Source of the DNA: a virus
IMG/VR virus record: IMGVR_UViG_3300046787_000508
Span: 124,001 to 188,000 of that record
Direction: 5' to 3' (one strand)
DNA length: 64,000 nt
Made by a program: the position numbers and the translations under genes. Positions 9,332 through 18,663 of the stretch are shown one piece after another. The notes beneath the pieces were generated by a model, which was not told the origin of the DNA, made no database searches, and saw only the letters and a program-made list of their open reading frames with translations. Position 1 is the first letter of the stretch. Every line of letters starts with the position of its first letter.

Positions 9332-10015
9332 TTATTTCGACAAAAAACTATCAAGTTTCCCCATCAGTGATTTCATTTTGTCCATTTCTTGAGGTTGTTC
9401 AGCGATAGATTCTTGGAATTTATCTCTGTCACCTAAGTCTTGGAATACATATGCTCCAGGTGTAGATGGAGACGACACTAAATCAAAACAAACCAATTCA
9501 AAATCTTCTTGAACAATGTTTTGACCTTTAATGTTTTTTAAAGAACCCACACCACGTGATGATATACCCAAAGTTGCCCCGTTCATAATTAACATTGCCG
9601 CTTGGTCACCTTTAGTAGAAACAATACCCATCTTCTTCCAACCTGGGGAAGTGAATAGTTTAATTTTACCCATTAGGATTTTACCGTCCCACCAAGTTTC
9701 CAAAATAGAATGAGAAACCCTATCTAAATCAATTAGAGAAGATGAAGGGTGATTTAACTCATTTAGAGCCCCACCTTTTTGAATAAGTGTTTGGTATTTT
9801 TCGTTCTCTCTTTTTAAAAGAACCTCGGGATAGATTCTCCCGTTTTTATTTGGTGTGTCGTATTTTTGTAAAACAGCATAAAGGATAAGGTCTTGTGAAA
9901 AGTCCATATCCTTCATTTCTGCTATAATCTTCTTATTGTCGTCGGGAGAGACGTGTCCTGCGTCGTATTCGATTAGTATACCTTTTCCCGTCTCGTTTGC
10001 TCCTAGTACCTTCAT
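9332..10015 (-). CDS. Prohead maturation serine protease, gp21-like
   Basis: 227 residues. Members of this family cut scaffold and capsid propeptides at [IL]xE sites during head maturation. The catalytic His is visible in NELNHPSS (~83) and the Ser in LGISSRGVGSL (~150-156); the PNKNGRIYP motif (~55-63) is also typical. A TATTTATA box lies upstream. It sits next to scaffold and capsid genes. Confidence 0.9.
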   Translation of the reverse strand: MKVLGANETGKGILIEYDAGHVSPDDNKKIIAEMKDMDFSQDLILYAVLQKYDTPNKNGRIYPEVLLKRENEKYQTLIQKGGALNELNHPSSSLIDLDRVSHSILETWWDGKILMGKIKLFTSPGWKKMGIVSTKGDQAAMLIMNGATLGISSRGVGSLKNIKGQNIVQEDFELVCFDLVSSPSTPGAYVFQDLGDRDKFQESIAEQPQEMDKMKSLMGKLDSFLSK

Positions 10016-10031
10016 TTATAGTTTTTATACT

Positions 10032-10038
10032 ATAAATA
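10032..10038 (-). promoter_or_regulatory. TATTTAT box upstream of the protease gene
   Basis: On the minus strand TATTTATAGTATAAAAACTATAA leads to the ATG at 10015, the same box as at other structural genes. Confidence 0.45.
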
Positions 10039-10053
10039 CATCAATATCGAGAC

Positions 10054-10479
10054 TTAATCTTTGTTTTTGAAAAAATTAAATATATTTCTATCATTTAAAT
10101 CATTATTAATGATAGTATCACTTATTTCTTTCATAAGGTTTTTTATGTCTTTTGACTTAATATCAAAAGATTTTTGAACATAAAATGTTATCTCTAAATT
10201 CATAAACGATTTCTTATCTAATTTTATGCCTTTCGTTCTAACATCTAAATCTACAATACTTTCCCTTTTAAAGTGGTCGTTATTTAAATCGTAGATTCTC
10301 GATTTTATTGTTCTTCTTGTTTTTGAGATTACATATTCGTAATCTGTTGTGTCATTATTTGGTAATAACCATGAATTAAGTTTAAGGTAAATTGTTTTTA
10401 AATTTTTATAATCAACTGTACCGTATCCTATTTTAACATTCTGATGGAATCCCAAGGGTATAAATTTCCCTGTTTTCAT
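10054..10479 (-). CDS. Hypothetical protein in head gene cluster
   Basis: 141 residues, mixed alpha/beta, basic, without signal peptide or recognised motif. It lies between the protease gene and the convergent side of bS21. Its place in the head cluster suggests a virion or assembly role, but nothing in the sequence defines it. Confidence 0.65.
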   Translation of the reverse strand: MKTGKFIPLGFHQNVKIGYGTVDYKNLKTIYLKLNSWLLPNNDTTDYEYVISKTRRTIKSRIYDLNNDHFKRESIVDLDVRTKGIKLDKKSFMNLEITFYVQKSFDIKSKDIKNLMKEISDTIINNDLNDRNIFNFFKNKD

Positions 10480-10549
10480 TAATTTGGTTCATATTTATTT
10501 CTTTATGGTGATATTAAAATATAGTTAAAATATTCAATAAAACCAAAAA

Positions 10550-10556
10550 TATTTAT
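10550..10556 (+). promoter_or_regulatory. TATTTAT box upstream of the bS21 gene
   Basis: TATTTATAAATAAACAATAATATA precedes the ATG at 10574. The box suggests that the ribosomal protein is made with the late (virion) genes. No Shine-Dalgarno-like sequence is visible. Confidence 0.5.
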
Positions 10557-10573
10557 AAATAAACAATAATATA

Positions 10574-10765
10574 ATGATAATAGTAAAACTTAGTAACGAA
10601 AAAAACTTAGAAACTGCATTAAAGACCTATAAGAATAAGGTCAATAAAACTAAACAAATTCAGAAATTAAGAGAAAGACAGGAATTTGTTAAACCTTCTG
10701 TTATTAGAAGAAAAGAAATTTTAAAAGCAGTGTACGTTGAACAAACAAAAAATGGTCTTAATTAA
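10574..10765 (+). CDS. rpsU: Ribosomal protein bS21
   Basis: 63 residues, the normal bS21 length. The family pattern is clear: MIIVKLSNEKNLETALKTYK at the N-terminus, KLRERQEFVKPSVIRRKEI in the middle and a KAVYVEQ end like Bacteroidota bS21. bS21 sits beside the anti-Shine-Dalgarno of 16S rRNA and helps control initiation. It is the only plus-strand gene inside the minus-strand head cluster and overlaps the convergent gene end by 8 bases within a shared palindromic terminator. A phage copy could replace host bS21 on ribosomes. Confidence 0.9.
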   Translation: MIIVKLSNEKNLETALKTYKNKVNKTKQIQKLRERQEFVKPSVIRRKEILKAVYVEQTKNGLN

Positions 10766-10776
10766 GACCATTTTTT
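10747..10776. terminator. Bidirectional palindromic terminator
   Basis: A perfect palindrome AAAATGGTCTTAATTAAGACCATTTT with flanking A/T tracts spans the overlapping ends of bS21 (+) and the next minus-strand gene, so it can end both transcripts. Confidence 0.8.
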
Positions 10777-11495
10777 AATTCATTTAATCTGTGTAGATTA
10801 TATCTCGAAGGTGACATTTGTTTGACCTCTTCTTTCACAGAATTTAATTTTCTTGATAAATCAGTATCGTTAGATTCATTTAATAATGTTGATACTGAAT
10901 TTAGAATACTTTCTTTTAAATCGGTAGTTTTTGATTCAACCTCTTCATTAGATAAAGAAAGAATATTTTTTAATTCCTCCTTTTGTTCCTCAGTTAATGA
11001 ACTATTATATAGTACATTGAAATTGTTAGCTAAAACGGCGTGTAATAAGTTTTCATTGGATGTGTATGTAGTGTCTTCTACAACGACTGGTTCTCTCTTG
11101 GATGTTAAGTGTTCCATTAGTCTATTCTTAGCATCTACCTTAGTTTCAACGTTTGATAGTGTATCCATTTCACATAAGTGGTCTAAAGCTGAATATACTT
11201 CATTTTCGTTGATGTCGGTGACATTAAGTTTTTTATCTAAAGTCTCACAAAATTCACGTAATGAAGACATGTGGTTTTTTAAAATTGAACCAAGTCCGTC
11301 AACATATTGTTTTGCGTTTTCTTTATTGTCGAAATATTTTGTTTCGATGCTTTCATAAAACAAATACATTTCTTTGAAATCTTTGTTTTCTTTAATTGTA
11401 TTTAAAATGTCTTTCATCTCAGCCTTATTCTGGTTGGTATAGGCTTCTGTTAATTTACTTAACATTTTAGTTTTTAGTGTTCCGAACTTAGTCAT
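10758..11495 (-). CDS. Helical protein between portal and protease genes
   Basis: 245 residues, almost entirely charged and helical with coiled-coil segments, no cysteine motif or membrane segment. The start is 2 bases after the portal gene stop, so it is probably translated together with the portal. A scaffold or portal-associated role is likely from position (T4 has small prohead core genes here), but there is no direct motif. Confidence 0.65.
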   Translation of the reverse strand: MTKFGTLKTKMLSKLTEAYTNQNKAEMKDILNTIKENKDFKEMYLFYESIETKYFDNKENAKQYVDGLGSILKNHMSSLREFCETLDKKLNVTDINENEVYSALDHLCEMDTLSNVETKVDAKNRLMEHLTSKREPVVVEDTTYTSNENLLHAVLANNFNVLYNSSLTEEQKEELKNILSLSNEEVESKTTDLKESILNSVSTLLNESNDTDLSRKLNSVKEEVKQMSPSRYNLHRLNELKNGLN

Positions 11496-11497
11496 TT

Positions 11498-13327
11498 TTA
11501 ATCGTTTAAGATGTCTTTTAATTTATTCTCTATTTCATAAATATTCTGTTGTGCCTTATTAACGTCAAATAAATCCGCTATTTCGTCACCTTCACCCAAC
11601 ATTCCCAATATTTTATTCTTTCTACCTTCACTTAAGGGTGCTGTTCCACCTTCCATCGGTGGTGCTGAATCCATTGGTGGGGTTGACATGTCACCACCTA
11701 ATCCGGCATCTCCACCTGCTGCTGCATCTGTTCCACCCGATGATTCTAATTTAGTTCTTTCTTCTTCAGGGATACCATATTTCTTATCAACCTCATCAAA
11801 TATACCTGAACGTTTAATGATTGTGTTGGTTACCATTAACTCAGCACCTAACGCTCTCTCAAGACGTTGTTGTTGTAAATCAAGAATAACATCATTATCA
11901 CTTAAACCAAGGATATTTTTCTTGGCCCAAGTATGTGAAACAGGCAATATACCCATTTGTGATTGGTCAGATGTTGCGTCCTTATATAAAGTAATTTTTT
12001 CTTTCCATTGCTCAATACGTAATAAATCTGATTGTGCAGATGGATTAGTTAAAGACAATGTGAAATTATGTAACTCATCCTCTAACCCTAAAAGATAAAG
12101 GTGAACTAAAGCAATTTTATTTAATTCTTGAATTAATGATTTTTGTATTCTATTAATTGTTCTCGCAAAACGAATATCCATTAATGCCAAATTCTTACCA
12201 TCACCAACAACTTCTTCAAAACCTAAGAATGCCTTAGGAATACGAAGTGCTGCTAATAATTTCTTTTGGATGTACTCGATATCGGCAATCTCACCTAAGT
12301 TCTGAGCTCCCGGTAATGTTTCAATAGGATTGGTTTGAGACGGGTCACGAACAGGGATAAAATAATCTTGGTCAACAGCCATTTGATTATATCTCATATC
12401 AACCTGACCATTTTTCTGGTCCACAACTTGGTCTCTTTTAAATTTATTCGCCACACGTTGTACATAAGGTTCAATGTCCTTATCGTCCATGTTACCAACG
12501 AACACTTTGAATACACGTCTTTCAGGTGCTCTCGAAGTTCTATAAATTAACATAGCATCTTCAGCAAGTAAAAGTTGTTTCCAAATTCTTCTGATTTTAT
12601 CTAACATAGAAGTACCGTAAGGTAATTTTCTATCGTCACCCAATAATCTAAAGTGGGCAATCTCCCAAGCTTGAAATTCTAAATCTTTATTTTTCCAAGC
12701 AAATCTCAATTCTCTTGATGGAAGTTTAGTGTTTGTGTTAAAACCTGTTTGGTTTGGAACTTTTTGTACCGCACCTTCGATTCTTTCAACCTCAATGTTA
12801 GGTAATTGTTGACAACCAATAACACCCTTATCAGGGTCCACTTTTAAATAAACAAAATCATCACCATACTTACACATACCTCTAGCCCACATTTGTAGGT
12901 TAGTGTTAATGTCTAATGTATTTTCAAATAAATCAGTTAATATGTTTTGAATTCTTTTAGATTCAGAATAAATGGTTAATATCTCACCTTTTTCTGACAT
13001 TGTTGTTGACTCTTCTGCGTAAATGTCCAATGATGCCGAAACTTCAGGTGTAAATTCCATTGATTCGTAATCATAATATGCTGACAATCTATTTGGTTCG
13101 TAATAAACCGATTGATTATATAACGACTGGTCAATCTTCGCCCATTTATCTGCAACGTATTGACTTTGTTGTGCCTGTAATAACGCATTTTCAAAATCCT
13201 CCTTACTGTCAGTCTTTAGTAACTCATCTTTAGAAAATTGAAAAGATGGTGGAGCTTCAACATTAGGTCCTTGAAAACCAAATGTTTTAGTTAATTTTTG
13301 AAATATCGTTAGATTTTGTTTTTCCAT
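11498..13327 (-). CDS. Portal vertex protein, gp20-like
   Basis: 609 residues. Typical gp20 features are DIYAEESTTMSEKGEILTIY (~100-120), the region around RDPSQTNPIETLPGAQNLGEI (~335) and ALRIPKAFLGFEE (~362). The C-terminus is low-complexity (Gly/Ala/Pro/Met, ~530-565). It forms the dodecameric portal through which DNA is packaged. A TATTTATAGAT box lies directly before the ATG, and the terminase gene follows upstream. Confidence 0.92.
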   Translation of the reverse strand: MEKQNLTIFQKLTKTFGFQGPNVEAPPSFQFSKDELLKTDSKEDFENALLQAQQSQYVADKWAKIDQSLYNQSVYYEPNRLSAYYDYESMEFTPEVSASLDIYAEESTTMSEKGEILTIYSESKRIQNILTDLFENTLDINTNLQMWARGMCKYGDDFVYLKVDPDKGVIGCQQLPNIEVERIEGAVQKVPNQTGFNTNTKLPSRELRFAWKNKDLEFQAWEIAHFRLLGDDRKLPYGTSMLDKIRRIWKQLLLAEDAMLIYRTSRAPERRVFKVFVGNMDDKDIEPYVQRVANKFKRDQVVDQKNGQVDMRYNQMAVDQDYFIPVRDPSQTNPIETLPGAQNLGEIADIEYIQKKLLAALRIPKAFLGFEEVVGDGKNLALMDIRFARTINRIQKSLIQELNKIALVHLYLLGLEDELHNFTLSLTNPSAQSDLLRIEQWKEKITLYKDATSDQSQMGILPVSHTWAKKNILGLSDNDVILDLQQQRLERALGAELMVTNTIIKRSGIFDEVDKKYGIPEEERTKLESSGGTDAAAGGDAGLGGDMSTPPMDSAPPMEGGTAPLSEGRKNKILGMLGEGDEIADLFDVNKAQQNIYEIENKLKDILND

Positions 13328-13331
13328 ATCT

Positions 13332-13338
13332 ATAAATA
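13332..13338 (-). promoter_or_regulatory. TATTTAT box directly before the portal start
   Basis: On the minus strand TATTTATAGAT is followed at once by the ATG at 13327, leaving room for almost no mRNA leader. Confidence 0.5.
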
Positions 13339-13381
13339 CTAATTATAATAATCTAAGTCTTTTTTTTGTAATAATCAATAG

Positions 13382-15151
13382 TTACCTTGGTTTCCCAAAT
13401 AACCACGAAAATTCTTTATAACTATCTTTAGGTATATTCGTTGGATTACCCTCACTAAAGAGACTATTATCCATTGACATTGAACCTATTGGGTCGAATG
13501 ATGTCCCGTACGAATAGAATGTTTTACTCGCCTCATACGTTCTCTCTGACATAGTCCAAGACTCTAACATTGCTTTGTTTGCGTTTTCATTTCTCTCCAA
13601 TTGATTAAAACACATATCGCCGGCATATAATGCCATTGACATACTCATAATCGCATCATCATGTTGACCTTTCATGTGGTCAGGTCTACCGTTAAGATAA
13701 ACAAACGTATTAAGTTCACTTAATAATCTACTTGACCTAACAATAAAACCTTTTCTTAATTGTTCTTCAAACGCAGCAACGATTTGTGTTCTTTTATTGT
13801 TGAAATTTAACCCGGGTATTTTTTCAGTTGCTTTCTTGTTATATTCCCAAATATTTTGTGTGTTTATACCGTCAATATAAAGGTTTTTATAATTCATTTC
13901 CTGTAACTTTCTTGAGGTGGCAACTCCCATACCGCCTGTAATATCGATAACAATAAACGCCTCATATAATATCCCCCACTTATATGCAACCGCAGCTAAG
14001 TCATCCGGAGGTATTTTACCAATATATTCGGCAACTTGTTCCCTATCATCAAAATCCACAATATTAATTGACGAGAAGTCTTCACTATCTCCTCTACTAA
14101 CGTCGACTCCCATAATGTAACGATGACCGGCAATTGGTTCCTTCCAATGCCAAAATGTACCCTGCATGTATTTTTCTTTAGGTACACGTATCATATTCTT
14201 AGCGATGTTCTCTTGTGTCTCTCCAGGTATAACGGAATCCCCTGAACCTAAAAAGTCACATTCCAACTCCTGAGAAATCATACGTCTATCGTATTTAAAT
14301 TTCTTAGACATGGATTCAAACCACGATGAAAGAGGTTTATATCCCTCATCCAAATAGTCGTTATATTTTTCCATATCAAAATCGGTCATTACAATGTCAT
14401 CATCATTGTATTGTTCCCTATTTAACATGTAATGTACAATATCGTTACATTTTACCCATCTTAAATCTTTTGTGTAACGTGGGTCTTTAAACCATCTTAA
14501 ATCCGTAATGTGGAAATCGTTAACACCTCTAATTGCTTGGTCGTATACCCCATAATAAATTGGGTCATATCCATTGGGTGTTGAGATAAGAATAATCTTA
14601 CCACCCGTAGATAACGATGCCATAGACGCAGCCCAAAAGTCTTCACCTGCATCAATGTACGCAGCCTCGTCAAATACAAGTATGGTCGGTGTAAAACCAC
14701 GTAACGCATCGGGAGATGTTGCAACGGCTTTAACCTCACATCCATTATTTAATCTAAATCGACTTTCAGAGTTTTTATCAGGTGAGAAACCAACATTAAT
14801 CCATTCTGGCCACTGCTCCAAGAAATTTCTAACTTTGTTAGCCATTTCAATTGCGGTGTCACGTTTGTTGGCAATAATAAGAACCCTCTCAGGTTCAGTC
14901 TTCTTTGCTGTTTGTAGTTTTTTTGAAATCCAAGCTGCGGTTACGGTTGATACCCCCGCCTGTCTATATTTTCTTGTAATGTTCTCATTATACTTCTCAT
15001 AATCCTGAATCAATTGTTCTTGGTCAGGGAAAAGTTTTAATGGTACATATTTTTTTTGAGTATTATCGTAAGTTGTGAGGTATGTTCTTAAGGCATACGG
15101 TGCGTCTTTTATAATTCTTGCATATTCATGTAGTTGTTCTAATCTACTCAT
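13382..15151 (-). CDS. Terminase large subunit, gp17-like
   Basis: 589 residues. The ATPase part has a Walker-A-like RKYRQAGVSTVTA (~60-72) and Walker B ILVFDEAAYID (~157-167) with catalytic Glu, followed by a motif III-like ILISTPNG. The RNase-H-type nuclease begins at IMGVDVSRGD (Asp ~350) and has a late acidic pair in GQHDDAIM (~535). It packages DNA into proheads. It precedes the portal gene and has its own TATTTATTAGT box. Confidence 0.93.
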   Translation of the reverse strand: MSRLEQLHEYARIIKDAPYALRTYLTTYDNTQKKYVPLKLFPDQEQLIQDYEKYNENITRKYRQAGVSTVTAAWISKKLQTAKKTEPERVLIIANKRDTAIEMANKVRNFLEQWPEWINVGFSPDKNSESRFRLNNGCEVKAVATSPDALRGFTPTILVFDEAAYIDAGEDFWAASMASLSTGGKIILISTPNGYDPIYYGVYDQAIRGVNDFHITDLRWFKDPRYTKDLRWVKCNDIVHYMLNREQYNDDDIVMTDFDMEKYNDYLDEGYKPLSSWFESMSKKFKYDRRMISQELECDFLGSGDSVIPGETQENIAKNMIRVPKEKYMQGTFWHWKEPIAGHRYIMGVDVSRGDSEDFSSINIVDFDDREQVAEYIGKIPPDDLAAVAYKWGILYEAFIVIDITGGMGVATSRKLQEMNYKNLYIDGINTQNIWEYNKKATEKIPGLNFNNKRTQIVAAFEEQLRKGFIVRSSRLLSELNTFVYLNGRPDHMKGQHDDAIMSMSMALYAGDMCFNQLERNENANKAMLESWTMSERTYEASKTFYSYGTSFDPIGSMSMDNSLFSEGNPTNIPKDSYKEFSWLFGKPR

Positions 15152-15155
15152 ACTA

Positions 15156-15162
15156 ATAAATA
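15156..15162 (-). promoter_or_regulatory. TATTTAT box 4 nt from the terminase start
   Basis: On the minus strand TATTTATTAGT runs straight into the ATG at 15151; an identical arrangement precedes the gene starting at 32353. Confidence 0.5.
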
Positions 15163-15171
15163 TAAAAACTA

Positions 15172-15192
15172 AAGGTCTCTATTCGAGACCTT
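15172..15192 (-). terminator. Terminator hairpin
   Basis: AAGGTCTC / GAGACCTT with a 5-nt loop followed on the minus strand by TTTAGTTTTT, just past the stop of the gene at 15197-16489. Confidence 0.75.
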
Positions 15193-15196
15193 CATT

Positions 15197-16489
15197 TTAT
15201 TTTGGTAAACTAATTCCCATCTGTGATAGGAAATCAGTTAAGTCATCGTCTTTATGTTCTTCCATAAATTCATCCATTAGTCGTTTGAATTCTGAATCGG
15301 AAGTTGTAACGGTTTCATTATCTACCTTTCTGGTTAAATCGTAATAGATTGCACCTATTAATGTTTTACCCATATCGGTACCACCCATGATTTCTTTAAA
15401 TAATAATAAGAATTCTTTAACAGGTAGATTTACAATGTTTACATAAATGTAATATTGTATTTTTTTCTTTTCTTCGTCAGTAACAATTGCGTCAGGATAC
15501 AAATTGGTTAATCTTTTCCAAATTGCTCTACCTAATCTAATGTCCCATATTTCGTGTTGAACTTGGTCTTCTAAATCTTTAGCTTTCTCATAATTCTCAG
15601 GATTTTCAGGTTTTCTTTCTTTACCTAAAAATTCCATAACACCTTTAATTGCTTCATGAATTAAAAATGGAAAAATCATTGCCTCGGCATGTATTGTTGG
15701 TGGATTTGTTGACGTATCAATTCTTGTTTTACCTGATGCCCCACCTTCACCACTACCAGCAGCTGATAACATTTCATTAGGGAACTGCCAATAACCTAAC
15801 ATCATTGTTGATACAAAAATAGCATACTTTTCAGTAATTCCTTGTACTCCCATGATGTTTTCCAATTCACCAACAACTTTCTCGAAAAGATATGAACCGT
15901 CAACAGCATGACCTTGTGTCATTGCATTTACAATTCTTCTCTTTGCTCTTTCAGGGTTCAATTCATTGACATCATCTGCCAATTCCTCTTCCTTCTGTTG
16001 TAATTGTTGTTTGGTTTGGGTGTTATTTAATTTTATAGATTGTTTAACTAATTTAAAGTCAAATTGAATTCTATTTTCAGGAATTTTAAAATAATCTCTA
16101 ATTAAAGTTTCACAAAGTTGTTCTAATTCAGATTCATGAGTTGTTTCGGCTCTCATTACCTCACCTAATATTCTTCCTGCTTGGTTTGATAATTGAGCAT
16201 ATTGACCATTAATACCTGTACCAATGTTACGAACACCCGTGTATTCAGCTAACTTATCTAACGCATGTTTATATTCTTCAGACGCCAATAACTCTTCGTA
16301 ATTTTCGTGTTCTTCAGGTGCGTTTGGAAAATCAACTTTATCAAACGGGGTTTCTCTATTTGATAAATCAGATTGTACATCGGGACTTGGTCTACTATCA
16401 TCACTAAATGACATAGCCTCTTTTTGTTCTCCTTTTTGACCTAAAATTAGAGGTTTAACCTCCTTATTTGTTGATTTTTGTTTTGCCAT
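15197..16489 (-). CDS. Conserved-type phage protein next to terminase
   Basis: 430 residues. The first ~70 residues are polar and disordered-looking; the rest is helical with a glutamine-rich coiled coil (~160) and hydrophobic helices (LLGYWQFPNEML-like region ~250). No catalytic motif is visible. It overlaps the next gene by one base (TAATG-type junction) in a four-gene minus-strand operon with mostly acidic products. A virion or packaging role is likely only from position. Confidence 0.65.
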   Translation of the reverse strand: MAKQKSTNKEVKPLILGQKGEQKEAMSFSDDSRPSPDVQSDLSNRETPFDKVDFPNAPEEHENYEELLASEEYKHALDKLAEYTGVRNIGTGINGQYAQLSNQAGRILGEVMRAETTHESELEQLCETLIRDYFKIPENRIQFDFKLVKQSIKLNNTQTKQQLQQKEEELADDVNELNPERAKRRIVNAMTQGHAVDGSYLFEKVVGELENIMGVQGITEKYAIFVSTMMLGYWQFPNEMLSAAGSGEGGASGKTRIDTSTNPPTIHAEAMIFPFLIHEAIKGVMEFLGKERKPENPENYEKAKDLEDQVQHEIWDIRLGRAIWKRLTNLYPDAIVTDEEKKKIQYYIYVNIVNLPVKEFLLLFKEIMGGTDMGKTLIGAIYYDLTRKVDNETVTTSDSEFKRLMDEFMEEHKDDDLTDFLSQMGISLPK

Positions 16490-17106
16490 TAGTTAAATGA
16501 ATTGATAATTTCTTTAAATCTCATAAAGTCTGGTAATTCTGAATCTCCCTTTTCGAATTTAGGGTCAGGGTCAGGACCTTCGTTTGGATTGTCCCATGGG
16601 TCAATGAACGGGTCTTTATCCGGTGATATTGAAGGTTGTTTAATGTCCGGTTCAACGTCGATATCCGGTTCTGCAATTGCGGGTCCTTGTTCGTTTAATT
16701 TTGTGTTAATCATTTCCATAATTTCATTTTTTGATGTAAAACTATGAAAATTTTCGTTAGCTAACAACTTTACCCACTCATTTATTTCTTTTTTTTCTTT
16801 ATTGACTACTTTTTTGTCCTTTTTTAGAAGTTTGAAATCCTCGGCATCAATCTCTCCATTGTGGTTTTTATCTAACTTATCTTGGTCACCTTTTAATTCA
16901 CCCTCATAAGTCTCAATGGTTTTTAAACTTTTTTTCGCAGCTTCAATATCGGCAGCGTAAGTCGGACTTTTTTTAGAGACCATAACTGTTTCTTCAGAAA
17001 GTATTCTCTCTGATAACATGTTTAATTGTTTGTCTGACATATTAACTAATGTACTTTCCGAAAATCCTTCGTTCATTAGTTTTTGTACTATTTCATTTCT
17101 TTTCAT
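16489..17106 (-). CDS. Acidic protein with one EF-hand-like loop
   Basis: 205 residues. The N-terminus (EIVQKLMNEGFSESTLVNM) and IxE-like positions (LSERILSEE) are followed at ~85 by a calcium-loop-like DKNHNGEIDAEDF. The C-terminus is Asp/Pro-rich (EPDIDVEPDIKQP). It lies in the operon downstream of 17112-18594. Calcium binding is an inference from the loop. Confidence 0.6.
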   Translation of the reverse strand: MKRNEIVQKLMNEGFSESTLVNMSDKQLNMLSERILSEETVMVSKKSPTYAADIEAAKKSLKTIETYEGELKGDQDKLDKNHNGEIDAEDFKLLKKDKKVVNKEKKEINEWVKLLANENFHSFTSKNEIMEMINTKLNEQGPAIAEPDIDVEPDIKQPSISPDKDPFIDPWDNPNEGPDPDPKFEKGDSELPDFMRFKEIINSFN

Positions 17107-17111
17107 GGAAA

Positions 17112-17504
17112 CTATTCTTTAATTTCTTCGTTTATTAATTCCAACCCTTTTATTCTCAATTTCTCGACAACAGTATCAAATTCTTCACCAAAGTGAAAAG
17201 AAACCCTAATAGGTCTCTCCTCAGCGTCTCTGTCAAATTCTTCCCAACCTAATGCAACAATTCCATCAACAGCATCAATCATTCCATGATAATCAGAGTT
17301 TTGTACGAGTTCAAGTTCTAAATCGGAATTTTTTAATAAACCAACTAAATCTATCGACTCAATCTGAGGTGGAACTGCTCTACCTGATGATGGAATTATA
17401 AACCATTCGTCTTCTAATACCTCAATGTCTGTTCCGAAAATGAATTCGTATTGTCTTTGACCTTTATAGTCTCTACCAAGTTCATTGATGTATATTAAAA
17501 ACAT
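17112..17504 (-). CDS. Hypothetical protein in the 15197-18594 operon
   Basis: 130 residues, acidic, alpha/beta. No signal peptide, membrane segment or known motif. It starts 2 bases after the stop of the upstream gene and ends 6 bases before the next start, so it is part of the same transcript. Confidence 0.6.
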   Translation of the reverse strand: MFLIYINELGRDYKGQRQYEFIFGTDIEVLEDEWFIIPSSGRAVPPQIESIDLVGLLKNSDLELELVQNSDYHGMIDAVDGIVALGWEEFDRDAEERPIRVSFHFGEEFDTVVEKLRIKGLELINEEIKE

Positions 17505-17505
17505 A

Positions 17506-18594
17506 TTATTTTATATATTTCCCTAACGCTTCTTTAACACTTTGGTTAATAACATCAGTTAATTCGTTAATGTCTAACTCTTTGATGTCATGTTGTTCAG
17601 GTTGACCCTCAGAATCACCAATTGGGTCTTCTTCGTTAATATCAAAAGTAAAATCAAAATCTCCGAAACCTTCTTCATCATCATGTGAGTTTTCACTATT
17701 TCTGAAGTATTCGTCTTCTTCACCACCCGGAGCTAATTCCATACCGAAATCATCATCTTCGTCAATTTCATCAAATGGGGTATTGATTAAAGCTTCTAAA
17801 GCGTCCATTGACATGTCGTTTTCTTCACCTAAATCAGTGTCTTCCCCTTCAGGTGCAACTTCTTCACCACCCATTTCAGGTTCTTCTCCTTCGTACTCAT
17901 CTTCGTCTTCAAATTGAGTAAGAATTTCTTCTTTATCAATTGAATCCAATTTGTCTAAATTCAAAGCTGAAACCACAGAATTGATAACATACTTAATGTC
18001 GTCACTTTCCATATCTTCCTGAGCTCCTCTTAATTTCTGACCTAACTTACCTGTTAGTTTTTGAATTAATTTAATTGGGTCATTATCTTCAGAATCATCT
18101 TGTGTTGGTTCTTCTTCAGGACCATCAATTGGTTCTTCTGCCGGTAAATCTTCTAAGCCTGCATCTGACATCGGTGCGTCATCCTCTGCAGGTGGTAATG
18201 CCGGCGGCATATCCGCAGGAGGTGCAATTGGAGCTTCAGTCGCTGGTTTGTTTTGTTTTAAAACATATTTTGTAGCTTCCTGTAATTCTTCTTGACCTTT
18301 TAAAAGTTCAAGTCTTTTCAGTGCTTCTGAATATGAAGAAAATCTGTTTTTATTTTTCATGAACATCCCACCAATGTAATCAAGGGAACTTTCGTTCAAA
18401 CCTCTCTTCACATAGTAGCTGTCCTTTTCTTTTACAATTCCGTAAACACCACCAATAGTGGATTCTTTAATAATCTCAGCACGTGGATTAGTCGGAACGT
18501 TTTTATTTTCATTAAAGTACGTGAGTTCAAGGATTCTCTTTAATTTATCCTCGCCTTTTAATTTCTCACTACCGATTGGTTTTAAATCTCCCAT
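17506..18594 (-). CDS. Acidic scaffold-like protein
   Basis: 362 residues. After a mixed N-terminal domain (~1-110) there are Pro/Ala-rich and Asp/Glu-rich stretches (PPADMPPALPPAEDDAP, EDEYEGEEPEMGGEE) and an acidic helical end. This composition resembles the scaffold at 8081-9247, so a prohead-core role is possible. A TATTTATAGG box lies about 35 bases upstream of the ATG. Confidence 0.6.
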   Translation of the reverse strand: MGDLKPIGSEKLKGEDKLKRILELTYFNENKNVPTNPRAEIIKESTIGGVYGIVKEKDSYYVKRGLNESSLDYIGGMFMKNKNRFSSYSEALKRLELLKGQEELQEATKYVLKQNKPATEAPIAPPADMPPALPPAEDDAPMSDAGLEDLPAEEPIDGPEEEPTQDDSEDNDPIKLIQKLTGKLGQKLRGAQEDMESDDIKYVINSVVSALNLDKLDSIDKEEILTQFEDEDEYEGEEPEMGGEEVAPEGEDTDLGEENDMSMDALEALINTPFDEIDEDDDFGMELAPGGEEDEYFRNSENSHDDEEGFGDFDFTFDINEEDPIGDSEGQPEQHDIKELDINELTDVINQSVKEALGKYIK

Positions 18595-18663
18595 TTTTGC
18601 ATTGTTAAATGAAGTTATTCTTATCCTATAAATACATTGATATAAGGAAAAAAATAACTGTAG

